Positions 8,713 to 15,124 of a stretch of 36,897 nucleotides of DNA are shown here, one piece after another. The notes below the pieces were generated by a model, which saw only the letters and a list, made by a program, of their open reading frames with translations, did not search any database and was not told the DNA's origin. Numbering within the stretch: the first letter of the stretch is position 1; each line of letters starts with the position of its first letter. Position numbers and translations under genes: made by a program. Source of the DNA: Amycolatopsis circi (GTDB lineage: Bacteria; Actinomycetota; Actinomycetes; Mycobacteriales; Pseudonocardiaceae). The stretch is taken from assembly GCF_003385235.1 (NCBI RefSeq), contig NZ_PQIA01000092.1, positions 1-36,897 of the forward strand. The letters are read 5' to 3'.

Positions 8713-10010
8713 CAGAACCACGTCCGCACGAAATCGACCACAGTCTCGCCGTCGGTGTCCACGACCGGCAGCAGCGACCACTTGTCGAACGTCGTGCACG
8801 GATGCGACAAACCGAGCCGCACCCAGTCGCCGACCTCGACCGGCGACCCTTCGGGCAGTTCGAGGAACGCGTGCTGGTCGTTGAGCTTCGGGACCGCGTG
8901 TCCGGTCAGCTCGGTGACCACGCCGTCCTTGCGCAGCAGTTGCGGCTCCGGCATGCCTTCGTCATATGGCAGGTCGCGCTTGCCCGCGGTGAGCAGTGCC
9001 AGCTCAGGCGTCGGCTTCGACGTGACCTGCGCCCACGCGTGCAGCGCCGGACGGAAGCTCTCGACGCCAGCGATGCGCGGGTGTTCGCCGAGTGGCGAGA
9101 TCTCGCGGTAGAACCCGTCGTCGTGCGTGAGGTACGCGCCGCTGCGCAGGATCGGGACCACTTCGAGACCGTCCGGCCACGGTTTGGTCAGCTCGTCCAC
9201 GACGCGGTCGAAGTACGCGCTGCCGCCTGCGGTGACGTACACCGGGCCGTCGGCGAGCAAACCCTTCTCCGCGAAGGTAACCGTCGCGTCGCGGAGACTG
9301 TCCACATAGGAACTGATCTTCTCCAGCGCGGCCTCGTCAGTGTGGTGTGAGAGCGCGCCTTCGTAACCGCCAGTGCCCCGCAGTCGCAGCACGGGGCTCT
9401 TCGCCGCCGCCTCAGCGACAGCAAGCGCGGTCGCTGAGGCGCGGACACCGGTGCGGCCGCCTTCGCCGCCCAATTCCACGAGCACATCCACCGGTCGCTC
9501 GGCACCGGCGAGCGCTTCGGTCATCAGTTCGACGCTGCGCACCGAGTCGACCCAGCAGACGAACTCGAAGTCCGGATCCGCCGCCAGCTCGCCGGCCAGC
9601 CAGCGCAGCGCCGACGGGTCCACGAGCTGGTTCGCCAGCAGGATCCGCGACACGCCGAACGCGCGGTAGATCCGCACGTGCCCGGCGTTCGCCGCGGTGA
9701 TGCCCCACGAGCCGTGCTCCAGCTGCCGGGCGAACAGCTCCGGCGCCATCGTCGTCTTGCCGTGCGGCGCGAGCGCGATGCCGCGTTCGGCGCACCAGCG
9801 GGCCATGGTGGCGAGGTTGTGCTCCATCGCGGCCGCGTCGAGCACCACGAACGGACCGAAGAAGCCGTCGTCGAAGAGCTTCGCGCGGCGGGCCGCGGCT
9901 TCGTCGAGCGTGAGTCCGGACAGGGCCGGGGGGAGAGCGCGGAAGCGCCAGTCGATCCGTTCGCCGCGCCCGGCTCGGACGGCGGCGGTGAGAGCGGCGT
10001 TGCTGTTCAT
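8712..10010 (-). CDS. PLP- and zinc-dependent D-amino-acid deaminase/dehydratase (D-serine dehydratase-like)
   Basis: The 432-residue protein is a fold-type III PLP enzyme, the alanine-racemase barrel plus the DSD-like C-terminal domain. The PLP lysine is in LAPHGKTTMAPELF (near residue 83), and the C-terminal His-x-Cys zinc site characteristic of eukaryotic-type D-serine dehydratase is present in LSHPCTTFDKW. Such enzymes eliminate water or cleave beta-hydroxy D-amino acids, releasing ammonia. It heads the minus-strand operon; a GAGG ribosome site lies six bases before the ATG. With a downstream deacylase and a divergent KDG-type kinase, it may convert D-glucosaminate to KDG plus ammonia. 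D-serine or D-threonine remain possible substrates; the sequence alone does not decide. Confidence 0.85.
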   Translation of the reverse strand: MNSNAALTAAVRAGRGERIDWRFRALPPALSGLTLDEAAARRAKLFDDGFFGPFVVLDAAAMEHNLATMARWCAERGIALAPHGKTTMAPELFARQLEHGSWGITAANAGHVRIYRAFGVSRILLANQLVDPSALRWLAGELAADPDFEFVCWVDSVRSVELMTEALAGAERPVDVLVELGGEGGRTGVRASATALAVAEAAAKSPVLRLRGTGGYEGALSHHTDEAALEKISSYVDSLRDATVTFAEKGLLADGPVYVTAGGSAYFDRVVDELTKPWPDGLEVVPILRSGAYLTHDDGFYREISPLGEHPRIAGVESFRPALHAWAQVTSKPTPELALLTAGKRDLPYDEGMPEPQLLRKDGVVTELTGHAVPKLNDQHAFLELPEGSPVEVGDWVRLGLSHPCTTFDKWSLLPVVDTDGETVVDFVRTWF

Positions 10011-10021
10011 TCAGGACCTCG

Positions 10022-10063
10022 GTTGCGTATCTTGCAACGGACGTTGCGCAAAATGCGTTGCAT
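10022..10063. promoter_or_regulatory. IclR-type operator cluster in divergent promoter region
   Basis: The 99-base gap between the deaminase and kinase genes has repeated GTTGC/GCAAC half-sites. GTTGCGTATCTTGCAAC (10022-10038) is a perfect GTTGC-N7-GCAAC repeat. GCAACGGACGTTGC overlaps it, and TTGCGCAA plus ATGCGTTGCAT follow to 10063. Such half-sites fit IclR-family operators, and an IclR gene lies two genes downstream. TAGCAT at 10069-10074 is a candidate -10 for the rightward transcript. Confidence 0.6.
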
Positions 10064-10109
10064 AGGTGTAGCATCCGGGTCGCCACAGGTCAACGGGGAA
10101 GGGACGTCA

Positions 10110-11102
10110 GTGACCAGCAGTCCGACTGGGTCGCCCGAAGTGCTCTGCATCGGCGAGTCGATGGCGTTGTTCGTGCCCGCCGAACCCGGCCCGCCGGACG
10201 AGGTGCGCACCTGGCTGCGCACCATCGGCGGCGCGGAGTCGAACGTCGCGTGCCACCTGCCCGCGCTCGGCGTGCCGAGCGGATGGGTCAGCGCGGTCGG
10301 CGACGACCCGTTCGGTCGCGCGCTCGTCCGCGAGATCGCCTCGGCGGGCGTGGACGTGCGCGGCGTCGTAGTCGACCCGACCCGCCCGACCGGGCTGTAC
10401 GTCAAGGAAAGCGGCGCGGGCGGCAGTCCGGTTCGCTACTACCGCTCGGGTTCCGCCGCGTCCGGCATGGGCCCGGAACTGGTGTCCCGGCTGGACTTCT
10501 CCGGCGTTCGCGTGCTGCACCTTTCCGGGATCACGCCCGCGCTTTCGGACAGCTGCCTCGCGCTCGTCCGCGCATTGCTCGACCGTCCGCGCGGCGACCT
10601 GCTCGTGTCGTTCGACGTCAACCACCGCCCCGCGCTGTGGACCGGACGCGACCAGGCCGTGCTCGCCGAGTTGGCGGGGAAGGCCGATCTGGTGCTGACC
10701 GGCGACGACGAGGCCGAACGAGTGTGGGGCACCGGCGATCCGGTACAGCTGCGCACTCTTCTGCCCGGGCCGCGCACGCTGGTGGTCAAGCACGGGGAAC
10801 GCGGCGCGACGCTCGTCGAAGGCTCGGCGGCACCGCTGTTCTCGCCCGCGCTTCGGGTTGACGTCGTGGAACCGGTCGGCGCGGGAGACGCCTTCGCCGC
10901 CGGATTCCTGGCCGCGACTCTGCGCGGAGCTGATCCGCTGACCAGGCTTCGGCGGGGTCACCTGCAAGCTGCGGCAACGCTGTTGACTCAAGACGACGTC
11001 GGCGTGCCGCTGGCCGAGGCGGTCGTGCTGAAGCTGGTGCAGGCGGACGCCGAGAGCTGGGGTTCCGTCCGGCTCACCGGAGAGGGAGTGGTGGCCACGT
11101 GA
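10110..11102 (+). CDS. kdgK: PfkB-family sugar kinase, probable 2-keto-3-deoxygluconate kinase
   Basis: The 330-residue kinase should phosphorylate a sugar acid or sugar with ATP; the closest fit is KDG kinase, which makes 2-keto-3-deoxy-6-phosphogluconate for Entner-Doudoroff cleavage. It has the opening LCIGESMALFVP, the first PfkB signature IGGAESNVACHLPALG, the substrate-side tyrosine/arginine run RYYRSGSAASG, FDVNHRPALW, and the second signature VEPVGAGDAFAAGF, whose Asp near residue 259 is the catalytic base. The start chosen is GTG at 10110, with GGGGAAGGGA a few bases upstream; an earlier in-frame start would run across the operator region. It overlaps the IclR gene and shares its promoter region with the deaminase operon. 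Ribokinase- or fructokinase-like specificity cannot be excluded. Confidence 0.85.
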   Translation: MTSSPTGSPEVLCIGESMALFVPAEPGPPDEVRTWLRTIGGAESNVACHLPALGVPSGWVSAVGDDPFGRALVREIASAGVDVRGVVVDPTRPTGLYVKESGAGGSPVRYYRSGSAASGMGPELVSRLDFSGVRVLHLSGITPALSDSCLALVRALLDRPRGDLLVSFDVNHRPALWTGRDQAVLAELAGKADLVLTGDDEAERVWGTGDPVQLRTLLPGPRTLVVKHGERGATLVEGSAAPLFSPALRVDVVEPVGAGDAFAAGFLAATLRGADPLTRLRRGHLQAAATLLTQDDVGVPLAEAVVLKLVQADAESWGSVRLTGEGVVAT

Positions 11103-11857
11103 GCCAAAGTCTCGACCGCGCGCTGACGCTGCTGAGCGGTCTCGCCCGCGGCGGCAAGACGCTCGACGAACTGGCCGAAGAGATCGGCGTGCACAAGACG
11201 ACCGTGCTGCGGTTGCTGCGCACGCTCGAATCGCACCATTTCGTGCGGCGCGAGGGGGTCCGGCACTATCGGCTCGGCAGCGCCCTTTTCGACCTCGCCA
11301 ACCAGGCGCTGGAAGACCGCGACGTCCGGCGCAGCTCGCACGAAGCACTCGCCGCGCTGAACCTGCGCACCGGGCACACCGTGCACCTGGCGTCCTATGA
11401 GGACGGCGAGGTGGTGTACATCGACAAGTTCGAGGGCCACCACGCGGTCCGGATGTACTCGCGGGTCGGCAAACGCGCTCCGCTGCACTGCACCGCAGTC
11501 GGCAAGGTGCTCGTCGCGGCGATGCCGCGGGCCAAACGCGAGGAGATCGCCCGCGCGATCGACTACGTCGTGCTCACCGCCAACACGATCACCACGCCCG
11601 AGGCGTACCTGGCCGAATTGGACCAGGTCGCCGAGCGCGGGTACGCGGTGGACAATGCCGAGCACGAGGACTTCATCCACTGCATATCCGCGCCGGTGCG
11701 CGGCGCGGGCGGCGAGGTGCTCGCCGCGGCGTCGATGTCGGTGCCGAAGGTGCTGCTGGACTACGAGGGGCTGCTGGCGCTCGTGCCCGAGCTGCTGGCC
11801 GCCGCCGAAGAAGCTTCCGTCCACAGTGGATGGACGGGGAACGGAAAGGGGCAATGA
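11099..11857 (+). CDS. IclR-family transcriptional regulator
   Basis: The 252-residue regulator has an N-terminal winged helix-turn-helix (SQSLDRALTLLSGLARGGKT through KTTVLRLLRTLESHHFV, residues about 3-50) and the C-terminal IclR effector domain (GHTVHLASYEDGEVVYIDKF, APLHCTAVGKVLVAAM, AVDNAEHEDFIHCISAPV). Effectors of this family are often small aromatic or keto acids. The GTG start at 11099 overlaps the kinase stop, and the gene is followed by ridA in an ATGA-type overlap. The GTTGC/GCAAC repeats at 10022-10063 are the likely binding sites, so it probably controls both divergent operons in response to a pathway intermediate such as KDG (inference). Confidence 0.93.
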   Translation: MSQSLDRALTLLSGLARGGKTLDELAEEIGVHKTTVLRLLRTLESHHFVRREGVRHYRLGSALFDLANQALEDRDVRRSSHEALAALNLRTGHTVHLASYEDGEVVYIDKFEGHHAVRMYSRVGKRAPLHCTAVGKVLVAAMPRAKREEIARAIDYVVLTANTITTPEAYLAELDQVAERGYAVDNAEHEDFIHCISAPVRGAGGEVLAAASMSVPKVLLDYEGLLALVPELLAAAEEASVHSGWTGNGKGQ

Positions 11858-12240
11858 TGGGCAAGACGGCGATCACCAGCGAGAACGCGCCGAAGCCGCC
11901 GGCGAACTTCTCGCAGGCCGTCCGCAAGGGGAACATCCTGCAGGTCGCCGGCGCGGTCGCGTTCGACCCGGCCACGAACGAGATCGTCGGCGACGACGTC
12001 GTGAGCCAGACCCGGCAGGTGTTCAAGAACCTCACCGCGCTGCTCGAAGAAGCGGGCTCGAGCTTCGCGGACGCGGTGATGGTGCGCGTGTACCTCACCG
12101 ACACCAGCCACTTCGCCGCGTTCAACGAGGTCTACAACGAGCTGATCGGCGAGGCCCCGCACGCGGCCCGCACCACGGTGTACGTCGGGCTGCCCGCCGG
12201 TCTCCTGGTCGAGATCGACGTGCTCGCCGTTCTCGACTGA
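11854..12240 (+). CDS. ridA: RidA-family enamine/imine deaminase
   Basis: The 128-residue protein matches RidA (YjgF/UK114), a trimeric enzyme that hydrolyses reactive enamines and imines released by PLP dehydratases. Visible features are NFSQAVRKGNILQVAGAVAF, QTRQVFKNLTALLEEAGSSF, MVRVYLTDTSHFAAFNEVY and the conserved substrate-binding Arg in HAARTTVYVGLPAG followed by VEIDVLAVL. The ATG at 11854 has GGAAAGG upstream and overlaps the IclR stop; the next codon is also ATG. Its position with the PLP deaminase of the divergent operon suggests it clears the enamine formed when that enzyme eliminates water from its substrate. Confidence 0.93.
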   Translation: MMGKTAITSENAPKPPANFSQAVRKGNILQVAGAVAFDPATNEIVGDDVVSQTRQVFKNLTALLEEAGSSFADAVMVRVYLTDTSHFAAFNEVYNELIGEAPHAARTTVYVGLPAGLLVEIDVLAVLD

Positions 12241-12248
12241 CGGGTGGG

Positions 12249-12294
12249 CTCGTGAGTGGCGATCACGGTTAGAACCGTGATCGCCACTCACGAG
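12249..12294. terminator. Perfect 22-bp inverted repeat between convergent genes
   Basis: Two 22-base arms (12249-12270 and 12273-12294) are exact reverse complements separated only by AG; each contains GTGAGTGGCGATCACGG or its complement. It fills the gap between the stops of ridA (plus) and the ACC deaminase gene (minus), so it can act as a bidirectional terminator although no T-run follows. Its length and perfection suggest a dispersed repeat element rather than an ordinary terminator. Confidence 0.65.
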
Positions 12295-12298
12295 AACC

Positions 12299-13297
12299 TC
12301 AGCCCAGCACGCTGGTGTACGCGTTGATGGCAGGCTGCCCGCCGAGGTGCGCGTACAGCACGTTCGAGTCCTTCGCGATCTCGCCGGTGCGCACGAGATC
12401 GATCAGCCCGGCCATCGACTTGCCTTCGTACACCGGGTCAGTGATCATTCCCTCCAGCCGCGCCGCAGTACGGATCGCCTCAAGCGTCTGCTCGTCCGGA
12501 ATCCCGTAAACCCCCGCGTGATAACGCTCGTCGAGTTCGGCTTCCTCGACCGGCCCGGCCTCGATCAGCTCCGCCGTGCTCTCCGCGATCCGGCCGATCT
12601 GCTCGCGCGTCTCCTCGGGCTTCGCCGACGCGTCGATCCCCAGGATCCGCCGCGGCTTCCCGCTCGCCGCCGCTCCGGCGATCATCCCCGCCTGCGTGCC
12701 GCCGGTGACCGAACAAACCACGACGGTGTCGAAGAAAACGCCGAGTTCGCGTTCCTGCTCTTCGAGTTCCAGCACCCAGTTCGCGAAACCGAGCCCGCCG
12801 AGCCGATGATCCGAGGCGCCGGCCGGGATCGCGTACGGAGTGCCGCCGTTCGCCTCGACCTCCGCCAGCGCCTGCTCCCAGCTCTCCTTGAAGCCGATGC
12901 CGAACCGGGCGTCGACGAGCCGGACGTCCGCGCCGAGGATCCGCGACAGCTGGATGTTGCCGACCTTGTCGTGCAGCGGATCGGCCCAGTCGACCCAGCT
13001 TTCCTGCACCAGCACGGCTTTCATCCCGGCCCGCGCCGCCGAGGCCGCGACCTGCCGCGTGTGGTTCGACTGGACGCCGCCGATCGAGACGAGCGTGTCC
13101 GCGCCCTCGGCGAGCGCGTCGGCGACGAGGTACTCCAGTTTGCGCGTCTTGTTGCCGCCGTAGGCGAGACCGGAGTTGAGGTCCTCGCGCTTGGCCCAGA
13201 CGGTCGCGCCGCCGAGGTGTTCGGTCAGCCGCTCCAGCCGGTGCACCGGCGAAGGCCCGATCAGCAACGGGAAACGGGGGAAATCAGCCAGGCTCAC
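12299..13297 (-). CDS. acdS: 1-Aminocyclopropane-1-carboxylate (ACC) deaminase
   Basis: The 332-residue enzyme of fold-type II PLP proteins should open ACC to 2-oxobutanoate and ammonia, giving nitrogen and lowering the ethylene precursor in plant hosts. The PLP lysine is in YGGNKTRKLEYL (residue 50), the catalytic serine in GGVQSNHTRQ (residue 77), the phosphate loop is SVTGGTQAGM, and the Tyr-Glu pair is in DPVYEGKSMAGL. The late Leu in LYAHLGGQP together with that Glu favours ACC deaminase over D-cysteine desulfhydrase, which has Ser and Thr at those sites. Length is near the usual 335-340. The start is GTG at 13297, overlapping the stop of the upstream GntR gene (GTGA), so the two form one operon. 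Confidence 0.88.
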   Translation of the reverse strand: MSLADFPRFPLLIGPSPVHRLERLTEHLGGATVWAKREDLNSGLAYGGNKTRKLEYLVADALAEGADTLVSIGGVQSNHTRQVAASAARAGMKAVLVQESWVDWADPLHDKVGNIQLSRILGADVRLVDARFGIGFKESWEQALAEVEANGGTPYAIPAGASDHRLGGLGFANWVLELEEQERELGVFFDTVVVCSVTGGTQAGMIAGAAASGKPRRILGIDASAKPEETREQIGRIAESTAELIEAGPVEEAELDERYHAGVYGIPDEQTLEAIRTAARLEGMITDPVYEGKSMAGLIDLVRTGEIAKDSNVLYAHLGGQPAINAYTSVLG

Positions 13298-13950
13298 GCG
13301 TCCTCCAGGAGGGCTTCGAGATCGGTCCAAATCGTGGAAGTGAGGTGCGCCGCGGTTTTTTCGTCGCCGCTTTCCAGCGCGTCGACGAGTTCTTCGTGCC
13401 GGGTGACCGAACGGTGCGCGGGCAGCGAGCTGAACCGCGCGTATTCGAGCCGGCGCAACAACGGCGTGTACCGGTCGAGCGTCGCCGCAACCGCCCGGTT
13501 GCCGCACGCCCGCACCGGAACGTCGTGCAATTCGTCGTCCGCTTCGATCGCCTTGCCGACGTCTCCCTCGGCGACGGCCGCGCTGAACCGCTCGTTGGCT
13601 TCGCGCATTTCCGCGATCTGCCGCGGGCCGAGCCGGGGGAGCGCTTCGCGGACGGCCAGCTCGTGCAGCGCCCGGACCAGCCGGACCGCGTCGCGGACGT
13701 CGTCGGCGTCGAACTCGGCGACCCTCGTGTAACTCTGCGGCTTCGACACGACCAGCCGGTCCTCGGCCAGCCGCAGCAGCGCCTGCCGGACCGGGGCGCG
13801 GGAAAGCCCGAGCTGGTCGGCGGGGTCGGCGTCGCGCAGGGGAGTGCCCGGCGGGAGGCTGCCGTCGATGATGGCGTGCCGGATGCGCTCGTACGCCTCG
13901 TCGCGCAGCAGCGACCGGGAGACTTTGGGAAGTGCGCTCACATCTAACAT
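13294..13950 (-). CDS. GntR-family (FadR/FCD) transcriptional regulator
   Basis: The 218-residue regulator has an N-terminal GntR winged helix-turn-helix (LLRDEAYERIRHAIIDGSLPPGTPL through LSRAPVRQALLRLAEDRLV, residues about 14-68) and a C-terminal all-helical FCD ligand domain with metal-binding candidates in DDELHDVPVRACGN and SVTRHEELVDALESGD. It is the first gene of a two-gene unit with the ACC deaminase gene, whose expression it probably controls. The ATG at 13950 lies in the centre of a perfect palindrome; a GTG three codons later is the alternative start. Only a distant purine-rich stretch precedes the ATG, so a leaderless message is possible. Confidence 0.9.
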   Translation of the reverse strand: MLDVSALPKVSRSLLRDEAYERIRHAIIDGSLPPGTPLRDADPADQLGLSRAPVRQALLRLAEDRLVVSKPQSYTRVAEFDADDVRDAVRLVRALHELAVREALPRLGPRQIAEMREANERFSAAVAEGDVGKAIEADDELHDVPVRACGNRAVAATLDRYTPLLRRLEYARFSSLPAHRSVTRHEELVDALESGDEKTAAHLTSTIWTDLEALLEDA

Positions 13951-13959
13951 GTTAGATGT
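13940..13959. promoter_or_regulatory. Palindromic operator over the GntR start codon
   Basis: A perfect 20-base palindrome with core ATCTAACATGTTAGAT is centred on the start codon of the GntR gene. FCD-type GntR regulators commonly bind short symmetrical sites of this form. Its placement predicts autorepression of the regulator-acdS unit. No second copy was seen in the window. Confidence 0.75.
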
Positions 13960-14157
13960 CGGCTACCTTCGGGGCAATGGGTTCGGAACGACGGGATCCG
14001 CCGTCCAGCGCTGCGTGGGCTGGTGCGGTTGTCGAGGGTGGGAGGTCCGTGAGGGGAACCTTCACGGACTCTGACTCCCTCAAGGCGTCCTTCACGGACC
14101 TTCGCGGAGCGGGTGCCGCGCCAGGTCCCGTCGACCGGCGCAGCCGGATGCGGGGCG

Positions 14158-14352
14158 GCGAAGGGCCGCGTCCCGGGGATGAGGTGCGCTCGGCGTGCGA
14201 GAGCGCGAAGGGCCGCGTCCTGCGGGTGAGAGGCGCGCTCGGCGTGCGAAAGCGCGAAGGGCCGCGTCCTGCGGGGGAGGTGCGCGCTCGGCGTGCGAGA
14301 GCGCGAAGGTCCGCGTCCCGCGGATGAAGTGCATCGCTCCGCGTGCAAGAGC
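14158..14352. repeat. Four-copy tandem repeat, period 47-49 bases
   Basis: Units begin with GCGAAGG(G/T)CCGCGTCC at about 14158, 14205, 14254 and 14303 and each ends with a version of CTCGGCGTGCGAGAGC. Copies two and three are the closest; the fourth has diverged. The period is not a multiple of three throughout and no gene is read through it, so it looks like an intergenic minisatellite. Confidence 0.8.
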
Positions 14353-14419
14353 ATCGCCTCGGCGATGGCCCGCCCCTCCGGTCTCGCGCACGGCCTTTCT
14401 TGCCGCCCTCCGGAAACGG

Positions 14420-14457
14420 CGAAGACCCGCCCGGCGATGCCGCGGGGCGGGTCTTCG
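14420..14457. terminator. Terminator hairpin after the DUF1844 gene
   Basis: A 13-base-pair perfect stem (CGAAGACCCGCCC at 14420-14432 with its complement at 14445-14457) encloses a 12-base GC-rich loop. It lies 27 bases beyond the stop of the minus-strand DUF1844 gene. There is no T-run, as is common for high-GC actinobacteria. Confidence 0.7.
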
Positions 14458-14483
14458 AACGTCTCTTCTGCGGGCTTCCCGGC

Positions 14484-14843
14484 TCAGTAAACCGGCCCGG
14501 TGTACTTCTCGCCCGGCCCCTGGCCCGGCGGATCCGGCACGACCGACGCCTCGCGGAACGCCTTCTGCAGCGACTGCAGTCCGTCGCGAAGAGGACCGGC
14601 GTGCAGGCCGAGGTACTCCGCGGAGGCGGTGACGAGCCCGGCGAGCGCGGTGATGAGGCGGCGCGCCTCGTCGAGGTCGCGGTGCGGCGAGTTCTCCGGG
14701 TCGGCGTCGGCGAGGCCGAGGCGTTCGGCTCCCGCGGACAGCAGCATCACCGCGGCGCGGCTGATCACCTCGACGCTGGGGATCTCCTCGAGCCCGCGGT
14801 CGTCGGGGGAATACGGGGGCGGTGGCGAAGGTTGTTCAGACAC
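14484..14843 (-). CDS. DUF1844 family protein
   Basis: This 119-residue protein of unknown function matches the DUF1844 pattern in EVISRAAVMLLSAGAERLGL, followed by DLDEARRLITALAGLVTASA. The N-terminus is Pro/Ser-rich (SEQPSPPPPYSPDD) and the C-terminus is Gly/Pro-rich; there is no signal peptide, though the first conserved helix is hydrophobic. The GTG start at 14843 has GGAAGGG eight bases upstream. DUF1844 genes lie divergently beside infC in many actinobacteria, as here, which suggests a housekeeping role, but I cannot assign one. Confidence 0.8.
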   Translation of the reverse strand: MSEQPSPPPPYSPDDRGLEEIPSVEVISRAAVMLLSAGAERLGLADADPENSPHRDLDEARRLITALAGLVTASAEYLGLHAGPLRDGLQSLQKAFREASVVPDPPGQGPGEKYTGPVY

Positions 14844-15124
14844 GTCTGGTACCCTTCCACGTGCGACCAGCTCCCGAGCGATCGGGGGCGGCAAGTGGAG
14901 CCCCGCTCCCACCCGCGTCACCGACTGAGGTGTCCGGGTCCGGTCTCGCCGAAGTGGTTCGTGCCGTTCAGGCATCGTCCCACGAGGCGAAGCGTTCGGC
15001 CTTCCGGCCGGACGCGATCGGAGACAGAGCGGGCCCCGTGCACCGGCAGCAGCCGGCGACGGGGCCTGAATCATGTGGGCACCAGGTCGAAACGAGAAAA
15101 CATCACTCGGACCAAGGAGGCCCC
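14844..15124 (+). promoter_or_regulatory. infC upstream region: candidate promoter and long leader
   Basis: TACCCT at 14850-14855 is a plausible -10, just after a CAGAC-AC-GTCTG repeat (14837-14848); no good -35 is visible. If used, the infC message has a leader of about 260 bases. Near its end GGCCCCGT (15032-15039) can pair with ACGGGGCC (15059-15066), with an inner CCGG/CCGG pair, about 58 bases before the start codon. This could be a regulatory leader; no known riboswitch pattern was recognised. Confidence 0.35.

Larger units (their letters stand above)
13960..14483. other. Gene-free spacer with repeats between GntR gene and DUF1844 gene
   Basis: I see no credible gene here; the open frames are arginine-rich shadows of repeats. 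Contents in order: the upstream region of the GntR gene, a repeat pair near 14044-14100 in which CCTTCACGGAC occurs twice (14059 and 14089) and GGTCCGTGA/TCACGGACC form inverted ends, a tandem array at 14158-14352, and a terminator hairpin at 14420-14457. Confidence 0.6.

Noticed and set aside
12299..13297. D-cysteine desulfhydrase for the PLP gene
   Set aside because: The Glu after Tyr in DPVYEGKSM and the Leu in LYAHLGGQP fit ACC deaminase; the desulfhydrase has Ser/Thr there.
14822..15124. Upstream ATG at 14822 as the start of IF-3
   Set aside because: It would overlap the divergent DUF1844 gene and add about 100 residues with no IF-3 similarity; the strong ribosome site is at 15114-15120.
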